Below, in pieces: positions 13,336 through 21,988 of a stretch of 23,710 bases of DNA (its first letter is position 1; the number at the start of each line of letters is the position of its first letter). Origin of the DNA: a virus. The notes under the pieces are model-generated. The model searched no databases. It was not told the DNA's origin and was given only the letters and a program-made list of their open reading frames with translations. The stretch is taken from positions 1-23,710 of IMG/VR virus record IMGVR_UViG_3300003885_000728. One strand, given 5' to 3'. The position numbers and the translations under genes are program-made.

Positions 13336-14774
13336 ATAAGGTCAACCGCGCGCTGGCCAAGAACGAGGAAAAACTACAAAACCTAATCAACAAATCCTCA
13401 AAATCCGGGAAGGCAAGCGAGGAGCAGGCCAGGTCGATGAGTCGTCACGCCGGCGGGGCGGCGTTGAGCCTACAGAGCATGGCGACCGCCTGGTTGAGTG
13501 TCGGTACCGCGATCGGTCTCGCGAACAACTTCCTGCAGAAGCAACGTGAGATCCAGGAAAAGAGTCTCGACCTGAACCTCCAACTGGCCATTCAGCAACA
13601 GTCTCTCCTCCTAAATACGGGCACATCTTTTCAGTCCTCAATTCCGCAGATCAACGCCATCCAGAAACGGACCAATGCGGACATTAACGCCCTGACGTCG
13701 GGTGCAAGTTTTGCCGTATCGGCAAAGGGACAGCTCAGCACCGGCGAGGCCTTCGGAGCTCTTGAAGCCGCGGCCCGCATGGTGCCCAACACGCCGGAAG
13801 CCATCCCCGAATTTACGCAGGTTGCGCTGCAGATCATGAACGCCGCGGGGCCGGGCGAACTTACGGCCCAGCAGGCACTTGGTTTCGCCCAATCGGCCGC
13901 CACGGTGGCGGCCACGCCGGAAGCGCAGCAGTTTTTTACCAGCGTCGCGCCCGTGGCGTTCTCAGGCGCGATCCAGGATCCGACAAATCGGAAACGTGGC
14001 ATGCTCCAGTCCGCGGCCTTGATGACTATGCTGACTGGCCGGGGTGATCCCGGAGCCCTCTTGTCCGCAACCGCCACGGCAAACTTTGTTCCGCGGCTTG
14101 GTGCATTTTTCAAGTCACGCGGCGGGGATGTTCCGGAATCATTATTTGGCAGAATCGAGGCCATGCAGCAAGACCCGGCCCTAAGGGAAGAGTTTCTGGA
14201 GTCGGGCGGCATGAAAGGCAGACTTCCCGCTAGGTTGCGCACCCAGGTGAAAAACGTATTGACCGCCGGGACGGCGGAAGCAGAGCAAATGCTCGCGATC
14301 GCGGGCAAGATCGGGTTCGAAGCCGCTCCATACGAGGAGCGGGTTGCCCAGATCGAAAATGCGACGCCCGCACTCGCGATCGCCGCTCGCGAGCGCGCCT
14401 CACTGTCGGCGGAGCAAAGATACCAGGTCGAAACACCCTCGCTGGGAGCAGCCGGGGCGGCAAGGCGCGCGGTTGAGCGTGGACTCGGCACCGCGACAGG
14501 AATTGGCGGGTTTCTGCAATCGTGGGGTCTCCAAAAAGCCTACAACTGGTACGAGGGCCCCATGGACCCGATTGGCGGCGGCACTACCGTGCTTACCAGA
14601 CGTCGGCGCGGGCTTGAATTGGGCGGGATCCAACCGGACGAAGTGGGGCAACTTAAGGTTATTGACGAACAGCTTCAGGTGCTAAAAGACTTGCGCGATA
14701 TCGCGGCCCAGAGCCAGGGCCAGGCCGTTACGGGCGCGGCGAATGAGCAACCATTGAGGCATGCTGAAAACTAA
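13278..14774 (+). CDS. Tail tape measure protein (short)
   Basis: The product has 498 residues. GGAAGAAGAA lies just upstream of the ATG. The opening KVTQTWTGDASKLTAELDKV matches the start of many tape measure proteins ('.....GD.skl...l..v'), and is followed by a coiled coil (ALAKNEEKLQNLINKSSK), a hydrophobic stretch about residues 59-86 (GGAALSLQSMATAWLSVG onward), and a long Ala/Gln-rich helical body with no beta domain. Charged helix ends with LKVIDEQLQVLKDLRDIAAQ. The location after the G/GT-type chaperone supports the call. At about 0.15 nm per residue it would set a tail of roughly 75 nm, shorter than lambda's. No peptidase or lysozyme domain is visible. Confidence 0.75.
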   Translation: MAKVTQTWTGDASKLTAELDKVNRALAKNEEKLQNLINKSSKSGKASEEQARSMSRHAGGAALSLQSMATAWLSVGTAIGLANNFLQKQREIQEKSLDLNLQLAIQQQSLLLNTGTSFQSSIPQINAIQKRTNADINALTSGASFAVSAKGQLSTGEAFGALEAAARMVPNTPEAIPEFTQVALQIMNAAGPGELTAQQALGFAQSAATVAATPEAQQFFTSVAPVAFSGAIQDPTNRKRGMLQSAALMTMLTGRGDPGALLSATATANFVPRLGAFFKSRGGDVPESLFGRIEAMQQDPALREEFLESGGMKGRLPARLRTQVKNVLTAGTAEAEQMLAIAGKIGFEAAPYEERVAQIENATPALAIAARERASLSAEQRYQVETPSLGAAGAARRAVERGLGTATGIGGFLQSWGLQKAYNWYEGPMDPIGGGTTVLTRRRRGLELGGIQPDEVGQLKVIDEQLQVLKDLRDIAAQSQGQAVTGAANEQPLRHAEN

Positions 14775-15166
14775 TGCCCAGGAATGCAATCGGACAATTT
14801 GAATTCATCCGCCTTGATGGCGCGCTCGAGATGCCGCTTGAGGAGTATGCTGTCGAATCGCGTGCGGGTATTGATGGCTACGCCATCTACGAAACTGGAA
14901 AACGTGGCGTGCCGATGCGGGTGGTATCGCTTGTCGATTGTCCGAATTGGTCCTACGCACAAATGCTGTACGAAAGTTACACGACCCAGATCGGCAATAT
15001 CGTGATGGCGTGGCAAAACTATGTCACGCCATCAATCACGGTCTATTTTATCCAGCGAGTCAACCTCCTATCGATTCAGAATAACTTGTTCGGCATCGGG
15101 GGACTGGTGGGCGGCGCCACGGTGTTGCGTTGTGGGTGGGAACTGATTCCGCTAAGGAGAAAATAA
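14774..15166 (+). CDS. Small tail protein downstream of tape measure
   Basis: The product has 130 residues; the ATG at 14774 overlaps the tape measure stop (TAATG). It contains an N-terminal FEFIRLDGALEMPLEEYAVESR stretch that reads like a beta-rich tail tip domain, then RVVSLVDCPNWSYAQMLYESY, and a hydrophobic middle (IQNNLFGIGGLVGGATVL) that is more like a buried core with glycine turns than a membrane span. Genes in this position in other siphoviruses encode distal tail or tip-complex proteins. I see no catalytic motif and do not recognise the family. It is likely coupled in translation to the tape measure. Confidence 0.5.
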   Translation: MPRNAIGQFEFIRLDGALEMPLEEYAVESRAGIDGYAIYETGKRGVPMRVVSLVDCPNWSYAQMLYESYTTQIGNIVMAWQNYVTPSITVYFIQRVNLLSIQNNLFGIGGLVGGATVLRCGWELIPLRRK

Positions 15167-15168
15167 CG

Positions 15169-15690
15169 ATGGCGAGTACAAATCTCGTGACCGTGGGATT
15201 GAGCATGACCGGGCAGGAAACGTTGGACCCCACCGACGTGCCTGCAGCGGCGGCCAGTAGTGACCGGACTATCAGGACGGGCAATTTCAATTTGTCTGCC
15301 ACACTCGACAGCACTACCCTGCCGGCATTGGAAAAGTCACCCGTTCAGCAGGCACTTACGATCGGGGCGAGCCCGACCGTGCTGGACCTGACGGCTGTCA
15401 CGATCGCGATCGGCAGGACGGAGGATATGACGGGCAAGAAGTTGATTGCCTACCTGTTCTCGGCGTCGAGCTCGAATGCCGGTAAGGTGACGATCGAGGC
15501 CGATGCGGCGAACGGATACGATCTATTTGGCGCATCGGGAATAGTGAGACTTCAACCAGGTGAGACGCTCGCGGGCGCGATTAGCGGTGTGGGGAGCGGG
15601 AAAGACGCGGTTGCGGCCGCCGACCTGGGGGTCAAGATCAGCGGCATGCTTAATGACGTGATCGATTACGTGATGTATTTTGGGACATGA
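15169..15690 (+). CDS. Small beta-rich tail protein, unknown role
   Basis: The product has 173 residues from ATG 15169, chosen because AAGGAG at 15154-15159 lies 9 bases before it. It is Ala/Gly/Thr-rich and beta-rich: NLVTVGLSMTGQETLDPTD, then GNFNLSATLDSTTLP, AVTIAIGRTEDMTGKKLIAYL, KVTIEADAANGYDLFG, and IVRLQPGETLAGAIS. The 'v.i.......n.y.lfg....v.L.PGe' run is common in phage virion beta-sandwich proteins. The strong ribosome binding site suggests it is made in quantity, so it could be a second tube-like or tip-decorating subunit. It sits between the tape measure and the hub-type protein. No exact family was recognised. Confidence 0.5.
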   Translation: MASTNLVTVGLSMTGQETLDPTDVPAAAASSDRTIRTGNFNLSATLDSTTLPALEKSPVQQALTIGASPTVLDLTAVTIAIGRTEDMTGKKLIAYLFSASSSNAGKVTIEADAANGYDLFGASGIVRLQPGETLAGAISGVGSGKDAVAAADLGVKISGMLNDVIDYVMYFGT

Positions 15691-15693
15691 GAC

Positions 15694-17811
15694 GTGACCA
15701 CCACTCTCGATTTCGCGAACCCGTTCGGCTCACAGCCCTACCCGCTTACGATCGACGTCTATTTCAAGGATTTGTGGCAGGACGAATGGAAATTACAGTC
15801 CGATGTTGGGGTTGACCGTGTCGTATGGTCGAGTTCGCCGCGTATTGGTATCGCCCAGCTCTACTGGCGATATGGTTTTGGCAAACAGCCATCGGACTCG
15901 TGGTTACAGCAAATATCACGTAAATCGATCCAACGTTGGCACGTCAAACTAGATGTTCAAACGACATCACTTACGATTCCCGGAACCACAACGTCAAAAT
16001 TGTGGTACGGCCAGATCGAGATCCACCAAGACATTATCGACGGCGAGGTACAGGTTGAATCAGGGCGGCAGGCCTTCATTGCTTACTCGATGGAAAGCAC
16101 CCTTTTCAAATACCCGATCCTGCACTCACTCATTGCGAATAACGCAAGATGGTACGACGCAGGCCTGGAATTCAACCGTGACGGAAAGGGAAATCGGACA
16201 GATATAAACGCAAACGTCGGTTTTCCAACATTTTCGGTTGCCGCGACCGCTCCCTATTGGTCGAGCCGCGATATTGTGAGGTATATTGCGGGAACCAATT
16301 CGGTAGATCTTGACCCAACCGGCATAACCTACTTACCGACGTGGGACCGTCCTACCGTCTCGATACACGGACGGAAGCCAGGTCAGATCCTCAACGCCGT
16401 CATGGCGCGTCAACGTCTACTCGGGTGGCGTGTTGACGTCGTCGAAGGTAGTAGCATCGATAGGATCAAGATCGTACCGTTTACTTTTGCCGAATCATCG
16501 ATTGTACTGAGTGGCGGCAATGAGATGAAGAAAAATCCATCAACCTACCACTTGAACCTACACAATGCGGCCGATGCAATCGTTGATGTTCGTTTCGATA
16601 AGTCCGGCACCTACAACCAGGTCGTGGTCGAGGGAGCCAACAGGCGATCTGTTTTTACCGTATCGGACAGCGACAATACATTGGCTGGTGGCTGGACCAG
16701 TGATCAAAAAGCCAATTACGACACAGGGGCGAGCGGCGATGCCAGCTACCCTGCAGCACCGCAGGTAGATGAGCGCCGACGCCGTAACATCGATGCACGC
16801 GCTACGGATGATCTACTGGACGTCTACAGTCGGTTTCAGCTTCCATTCTTATGGGATTTCAAATCCGCCGATGGACAGGGTGGTACGAAGTATCCGGCTT
16901 TTCTTGAGCAGAAGGACCAGAATGTAGCGGACGATTTTGGCGATGGGATAGATCTGTACTGGCCTACCATCTCGATCGAGCCCACCATTCCCCTACTGGC
17001 GAATGTCGATTACGCATCAGGCTTTACTGCCCCCGCGAGCGGAGACAAAGCTACGGAGTTGGCGCCGATTTGTCTGATCGAACTGCCGGAGGATTCAGGC
17101 CGATTTGTGACGATCGAAAATGCCGGCATGGCTTCCGATCTGCCGACGACCGATACAACAACCAATAAGCGATGGTCCGCATCATTGGCAGTCAGTTCGC
17201 GAGAGCGAGAGCCTGCGTTTTACATCCGCGTCAAAGGACAGCCCCAGCATACGATCGCGAGCGCCGACTTTGTTCCGTTGCCAGAGGATCGCGACCTCGG
17301 ATCGTTCAACTGGCGCGACATGGTCACGACAATCTCGATTCGTGAGGATCGGCGCTGCATGGCAAAGTGGCCGCCGGATGCCATCGCCTTCAATCGTTTT
17401 GATCTCCGGCGGCGGCTCCTAATAGATGCTGGCAAATCCTACCGGCTCGACTACATGCCGGCCGGGACGGTGTTGGGGATCGATCCGCAGACGGGCGGCC
17501 TCGTGAAGGCGCCAAACCATACGTGGGTGAATGACGACCGCGACAAGCTGCGCGACATCGCCGAGGTGGCGTACCAGTGGTATGGGAAGGAGCGACGGTC
17601 GCTGAAGCTCAAAACGAAACGGATCATCATGGAACTCGGAGTAGGGGATCTGATCGTGTCAGTATCGCGCACATCGGCCGTTGATGTTGCCGTTGGAACA
17701 ATCGTGACCGAGGTGGCGATCGATAATCCGTTGTCGGGGTCGGAACAGCCACGCAACGCCACGATGTCGATCACAACTGCCTTTGCCCAACTGGACCCGC
17801 TGAAGCTATGA
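15694..17811 (+). CDS. Large tail hub / tip protein
   Basis: The product has 705 residues from GTG 15694, three bases after the previous stop; an earlier in-frame start is not available without overlap. It is the first large protein after the tape measure. The N-terminal third has strands and a Trp-rich region (DRVVWSSSPRIGIAQLYWRYGFG), then an interface-like YGQIEIHQDIIDGE. The middle contains KPGQILNAVMARQRLLGWRV, typical of the domain in hub proteins that resembles phage T4 gp27. The C-terminus (KLRDIAEVAYQWYGKERRS, then IIMELGVGDLIVSV and ITTAFAQLDP) again fits hub proteins. It would join tube to fibre. The hub identity is inferred from order and pattern. Confidence 0.6.
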   Translation: MTTTLDFANPFGSQPYPLTIDVYFKDLWQDEWKLQSDVGVDRVVWSSSPRIGIAQLYWRYGFGKQPSDSWLQQISRKSIQRWHVKLDVQTTSLTIPGTTTSKLWYGQIEIHQDIIDGEVQVESGRQAFIAYSMESTLFKYPILHSLIANNARWYDAGLEFNRDGKGNRTDINANVGFPTFSVAATAPYWSSRDIVRYIAGTNSVDLDPTGITYLPTWDRPTVSIHGRKPGQILNAVMARQRLLGWRVDVVEGSSIDRIKIVPFTFAESSIVLSGGNEMKKNPSTYHLNLHNAADAIVDVRFDKSGTYNQVVVEGANRRSVFTVSDSDNTLAGGWTSDQKANYDTGASGDASYPAAPQVDERRRRNIDARATDDLLDVYSRFQLPFLWDFKSADGQGGTKYPAFLEQKDQNVADDFGDGIDLYWPTISIEPTIPLLANVDYASGFTAPASGDKATELAPICLIELPEDSGRFVTIENAGMASDLPTTDTTTNKRWSASLAVSSREREPAFYIRVKGQPQHTIASADFVPLPEDRDLGSFNWRDMVTTISIREDRRCMAKWPPDAIAFNRFDLRRRLLIDAGKSYRLDYMPAGTVLGIDPQTGGLVKAPNHTWVNDDRDKLRDIAEVAYQWYGKERRSLKLKTKRIIMELGVGDLIVSVSRTSAVDVAVGTIVTEVAIDNPLSGSEQPRNATMSITTAFAQLDPLKL

Positions 17812-20800
17812 CGGGCGGAACCATCCCACTGTCGATCGAGCGGCGACTACAGGCGCTGGAGCACGAAAACGAACAGCTCCGCAAAGTCGTGGACCAGCTC
17901 GGGCGTCGCGATGCCGCGCTCGACATGCAGCGTCAGCTGTGGATCGCCAAGACGGCCGCCGTGTCGTCATATCCGTCAGATCCGGCCGATACGTTCGGCA
18001 TCATTTTTCAAGACGGTGAGTACGCCCGCACGGAAGGGAGCCCGAGCCCAACCTATGGCGATCGTTCGCTCGCGCCTCTCGAATGGGCCAAGTCGATTGC
18101 GGGGAATTATTACGCCGAGGGTACGTACGTTGTCGTGATGGAGGAGGATCGACAGTATTGGATCATCGATGCGGCGGCGGCCAGCAGTACCGATAAATAT
18201 GTCAAGATTAGCGCGGACGAACCGACCGGCACGCCGTCAATCGGTCAATATCTTGAAGACCAATTCGATAGCCACAGCGCAACGGAGGATTTCAATTCCG
18301 CGACCGATGTCCAGATGTCGACCGACACCAAGTATACCGGCACGCCCCCGACCCATACTGACGAACATATCAGAGTGTATTGGTCGACCGATGCGGTCGC
18401 ATGTTACACACCTGGCGCGACTGAGCTCTTGATCCACAACGGAGCCCAGGGTGATGAACCACAGTGGGCCACCATCTCGCCTGAGGAGACCCCCACAGAA
18501 TCGAATAGCGACCGTGATTTCTTCATCAATTTTCAGTGGGACACGGTCGCGGCAACGTGCAAACAACTGCGAGGATTCATTGACGCGACGGATTCAAACT
18601 ACTACTCCGGTAACGACATCCAGATGTGGGGACATCGAGACGCCGACGCACAATGGAGCTGGTACAAGTGGGGCTTGACCGGTACCTATAGCGGATCGGG
18701 AGACTACATCGCGCGAGTCGACCAGGTATCGGTCGCGGGTGACTTTGACATCTACCTCGCTCCCGCCGACATGGTCAATGGCCCCTATGCGGCCGGGTCG
18801 GATCAGCTGTTAGGACACGACGTCAGTGGGTTTTTCAAGTGGTTTGCGAAAACGAGCGTTACCAACACTGACTATCGTGTCGCCATCAACTCAGCCGACA
18901 TGGCGGGTGACCTAGGGGGTTACCTCGACACCAAACTGGACAACAGCGGCGGGACGTACGTCGCGACTGATGACCTTGTGATTCCATGGCACCTTACTAA
19001 CGCCGCGACCGCATCGCAAAAAGTCGAATACTTCATCGACGCATCGGCTCAGACGGGCGGCGATAGCTGGACCATCTCAGACATCCAGGTGCTAGGCCAT
19101 GGTATCACTGGTGCGTGGGGTTGGTACGATCCCGGGAAGACGAAGGTTAGCTCGACCGACGCGCTCGCCTACCTAGAGAGCCAGTTCACCGACACCGGAA
19201 CCTACGCGGCCGCGAGCGACTTCCCGCTGCGGATCGATAGCGCGGGCAACACCCTCAAGCTATTCGCCAGACCGTCGGATGAGACAACGGGATGGTCGAC
19301 CGGAACGGATCAGATCCTAGGACATGACACTCTCGATCAATTCACCTGGTTTGCCAAATCGAGCGGGGCTGACACGGATTATCGATTCACCATCAACGCC
19401 GAGTCGGACCCGGGCGGGACATGGACTACCAAGATAGTGGGGGAGGACGTCTACCTATCCACCGAGGATCTGCAAATAGATTGGGACGAAACACCCATCG
19501 GAAAGGCGACTCTATTTCTTGATGCTAGTGCCCAGACGGCAGGCGACACACATTCCACTGCAGTAATTCAAGTCCTCGGCCACGGCGTGACGGGCGCGTG
19601 GGGCTGGTACGATCCCTGCCTGGTTAAACTCGACTCGGGCGACTCGTGCGGCCTGCTGGAATCCAAGTTGGACAACCTAGGTGTTAAAAATGGGACCGAG
19701 GATCTGGTGATCAATTGGCGCAAGTCGACCGGTCCGCTGGTCGACAACTTTGTCGACGCCAGCGCGATCGCCAACTGGGCGACGGTGTCGGGTCGCAAAT
19801 ATCTCACACACTATGGCGGTCAATGGACCTGGGCCCAGGAACCGACCGGCGGTGGCGGGACCGACACGGATTATCGCTTCGAAATCAACTCGGCTGATGC
19901 TGCCCCAGGCCGTTGGGACACGAAGGTTAATGGATACAAAACACTTGCATCGGTTGATCTGAACATCAATTGGGATGAGTCACCAGCCGACAAGGCGACG
20001 CTGTTTGTGGACGCGTCCGCCATCGTTGGATTCGCCGGCGGCGGACGCCGATACCTTACCCACAGCGGCACCATTTGGCAGTGGGTCGACGAACCGGCTG
20101 GCGGGACCGACACGGATTACCGATTCGCTATTACGGCGGCGGACGGGTTCCCAGGTCGGTGGGATACCAAGGTCCAGAATGAGGCAGTCTATGTCGCGGT
20201 TGAGGATTTGGCGATTCGCTGGGACGAAACACCCTCGGGTGCCGCCACATTGTTTATTGATGCATCCCTCATCACGGGCTTTGCCGGCAGTTCGCCGCGA
20301 TATCTCGTACACCAAAATGGTCAGTTCGAATGGGTAAACGAACCGGCCATGATCAACACGGATTCCCGATTTACCATCAACGCCGAGTCAGAACCGGGCG
20401 GGACCTGGAAACAAAAGATTGTGGGGGAGGACGTCTACATCGACTCGGAGGACTTGCCGATCGACTGGGACGAGACACCAGCTGGCCAGGCCACGATGTT
20501 TATCGACGCCGACGCTATCGGTGGGTTTTTGCTGAGCGGTCGCAAGTACCTGACCCACACCGGGCTTATCTGGGAATGGGTGCAGGAACCTACCGGTGGC
20601 GGCGGGACACCCGATACCTGCTTGGTGTTAATGAATTCCTCTATGACGGACTGCCAGTATCTGGACGGATTGTTTAACTCAACCGACCGTGACAATTCCT
20701 ACGCCAGCACAGCTGATCTCAAGATTGATTGGTACATTACCGGATCCGGTAATGCGCAGCAGATCCGCCACTACATTGATGCGGACGGTGATATCGTTGG

Positions 20801-21020
20801 ATATGTATCGTCCGACCAATCGCTAGGCCACGACAGCAATGGGATCTGGACATGGAAAAACCTGGAGCGAGTCGCACCCATCACATCCATCCGGGTGAAT
20901 GAGGCCACCAATCCGCCACAGTTCGAATATAAGACGACAGGATTCAAGGTCGTGGATCTGGAAGCCGAATCGGCCTGGATTCCATGGCATGTCGGTGACA
21001 AATGCCTCACGGGGCCATGA
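17808..21020 (+). CDS. Repeat-built tail fibre protein
   Basis: The product has 1070 residues and starts in an ATGA overlap with the hub gene. Residues about 9-45 (SIERRLQALEHENEQLRKVV) form a coiled coil suited to a trimeric fibre attachment. From about residue 130 to 1018 the chain is made of roughly eleven diverged units of 60-90 residues. The best conserved parts are YRF-INxxxxxxGxW, a W-D-E-T-P turn, (F/Y)-(V/I/L)-DASA, and either LGHxxxGxWxWY or RYLTHxGxxWxWV with an EP-(T/A)-GG linker. The C-terminal 50 residues (ITSIRVNEATNPPQFEYKT onward) differ and may be the tip. It is the best candidate for host contact. No peptidase, hydrolase or chaperone motif is seen. Confidence 0.7.
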   Translation: MTGGTIPLSIERRLQALEHENEQLRKVVDQLGRRDAALDMQRQLWIAKTAAVSSYPSDPADTFGIIFQDGEYARTEGSPSPTYGDRSLAPLEWAKSIAGNYYAEGTYVVVMEEDRQYWIIDAAAASSTDKYVKISADEPTGTPSIGQYLEDQFDSHSATEDFNSATDVQMSTDTKYTGTPPTHTDEHIRVYWSTDAVACYTPGATELLIHNGAQGDEPQWATISPEETPTESNSDRDFFINFQWDTVAATCKQLRGFIDATDSNYYSGNDIQMWGHRDADAQWSWYKWGLTGTYSGSGDYIARVDQVSVAGDFDIYLAPADMVNGPYAAGSDQLLGHDVSGFFKWFAKTSVTNTDYRVAINSADMAGDLGGYLDTKLDNSGGTYVATDDLVIPWHLTNAATASQKVEYFIDASAQTGGDSWTISDIQVLGHGITGAWGWYDPGKTKVSSTDALAYLESQFTDTGTYAAASDFPLRIDSAGNTLKLFARPSDETTGWSTGTDQILGHDTLDQFTWFAKSSGADTDYRFTINAESDPGGTWTTKIVGEDVYLSTEDLQIDWDETPIGKATLFLDASAQTAGDTHSTAVIQVLGHGVTGAWGWYDPCLVKLDSGDSCGLLESKLDNLGVKNGTEDLVINWRKSTGPLVDNFVDASAIANWATVSGRKYLTHYGGQWTWAQEPTGGGGTDTDYRFEINSADAAPGRWDTKVNGYKTLASVDLNINWDESPADKATLFVDASAIVGFAGGGRRYLTHSGTIWQWVDEPAGGTDTDYRFAITAADGFPGRWDTKVQNEAVYVAVEDLAIRWDETPSGAATLFIDASLITGFAGSSPRYLVHQNGQFEWVNEPAMINTDSRFTINAESEPGGTWKQKIVGEDVYIDSEDLPIDWDETPAGQATMFIDADAIGGFLLSGRKYLTHTGLIWEWVQEPTGGGGTPDTCLVLMNSSMTDCQYLDGLFNSTDRDNSYASTADLKIDWYITGSGNAQQIRHYIDADGDIVGYVSSDQSLGHDSNGIWTWKNLERVAPITSIRVNEATNPPQFEYKTTGFKVVDLEAESAWIPWHVGDKCLTGP
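18195..20855 (+). repeat. Tandem diverged protein repeats in the fibre gene
   Basis: About eleven in-frame units occur. The closest pair at DNA level begins near 19373 and near 20357: both encode a TINAES-(D/E)-PGGTW and IVGEDVY core with a downstream WDETP, and share most bases over about 120 positions. The other units are more diverged. Units alternate between a GH-G-W-WY ending and a YLTH-W-WV ending. Confidence 0.7.
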
Positions 21021-21925
21021 CGATGCCGGTGCAGTTTTGGGGCACGAAGGTGATGTTCACGTCGGCCAACAAGGTCGCGATGGCGCCGGCCTGTTGTTGT
21101 GTGACGTGTCCGCTGCCCGACTGCACAGTGTGTGTCCCGTGGGAATTCCACCGACCGGTCGATGAGTATTTCGACATAAACCAGCACGTTATCGGCTTCA
21201 ACCCGTCGGCCTGGAGCGTGACGGGCGTCATTGCGACTTATCTGGATGCCGCAACCTGTACGTGCCTCACGGAGCATATCCAAGGCACGGTGTTCACGAT
21301 GTGGAACGGCGCCGATGTGCCAGAGATCAGCATTAAGGTGTCGACTTATCAGCGCGCGGGCCAAACGACGCAGCAGGGGCTGTGTAATCCAGGATGGAAA
21401 GTGCGTGCAGAGATTACGCTGCGTGATGGTGTTGGGACGGTTGCGCCTGGCGCATGTGGGTATATGATTTTCGAAGCGACAGTCGAGCCGGTTAGCCTAC
21501 CGACATGCATAAATTTTTCCGTGGGGTACGATCTGACGAACGAAAACGACCCGGATAATTCTGATCCCGAAATGTATTTAGCTATTGGTGATGAGTACCA
21601 GAAACAAACGATTGACGCATGTACAGGATATCACATTCGTCCACCTAATACGGACCCGTGGACTCGGATCGGTAATTCGTCGCTCGTGAGCGATCAGTTC
21701 AACGGCATGCTGATGGATCTGACCGTGTGGGATTTCAGGTATATGTCGATCGACCACCGTGACGACTGGGACGACCTCGTGGCGGGCCTCTATCCATCTG
21801 GGCGATGCTCCCATCCGGGCGGCTTCGCGAGGTACAATTGGTGCGATGCCCGTATAAACTGGAAGCAAGATCAAACCGATAACTGCACAAGTTCATTGGT
21901 ACTCCGCTACAATGGTCCTGGTTAA
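21017..21925 (+). CDS. Cysteine-rich tail-associated protein
   Basis: The product has 302 residues from ATG 21017, chosen because it overlaps the fibre stop as ATGA, the same junction used repeatedly in this operon; ATG 21002 is the longer alternative. It has about fifteen cysteines, unlike the other structural proteins. Six are in a cluster at residues 26-39 (ACCCVTCPLPDCTVC); others come in spaced pairs such as TCTC near residue 80. The rest is beta-rich and acidic (FNPSAWSVTGVIATYLDA, VSTYQRAGQTTQQGL, MYLAIGDEYQKQTID). The cysteines could bind metal or form disulfides in an extracellular tip protein. There is no signal peptide. It ends just before the palindrome. The role is unknown beyond probable tail association. 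Confidence 0.55.
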   Translation: MTMPVQFWGTKVMFTSANKVAMAPACCCVTCPLPDCTVCVPWEFHRPVDEYFDINQHVIGFNPSAWSVTGVIATYLDAATCTCLTEHIQGTVFTMWNGADVPEISIKVSTYQRAGQTTQQGLCNPGWKVRAEITLRDGVGTVAPGACGYMIFEATVEPVSLPTCINFSVGYDLTNENDPDNSDPEMYLAIGDEYQKQTIDACTGYHIRPPNTDPWTRIGNSSLVSDQFNGMLMDLTVWDFRYMSIDHRDDWDDLVAGLYPSGRCSHPGGFARYNWCDARINWKQDQTDNCTSSLVLRYNGPG

Positions 21926-21930
21926 GGCAT

Positions 21931-21982
21931 GTCGCCTTTCGCTCCGCGAAAGTAGCGCTACTTTCGCGGAGCGAAAGGCGAC
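21931..21982. repeat. Perfect 52-bp palindrome (planctomycete-type dispersed repeat)
   Basis: Bases 21931-21956 are the exact reverse complement of 21957-21982, with no loop. Each half contains CTTTCGC-TCC-GCGAAAG, itself a 7-bp stem with a 3-base loop, so the RNA can fold as one long hairpin or two small ones. The sequence resembles an intergenic repeat that I recall as frequent in Rhodopirellula-type genomes. It separates the tail operon from the glycosyltransferase gene and may also act as a terminator. Confidence 0.8.
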
Positions 21983-21988
21983 TAACAA

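Noticed and set aside
13631-14491. 286-codon - strand open frame opposite the tape measure gene
   Set aside because: It is the antisense reading of an alanine-rich helical gene; the Ala/Ser/Pro-rich composition is what such antisense frames give, and no start signal is present.
17808-21020. Repeat array as a CRISPR-like locus
   Set aside because: The repeats are long, diverged, in frame and codon-structured with no uniform spacers; they are protein repeats. No tRNA, rRNA or CRISPR array was seen elsewhere in the window.
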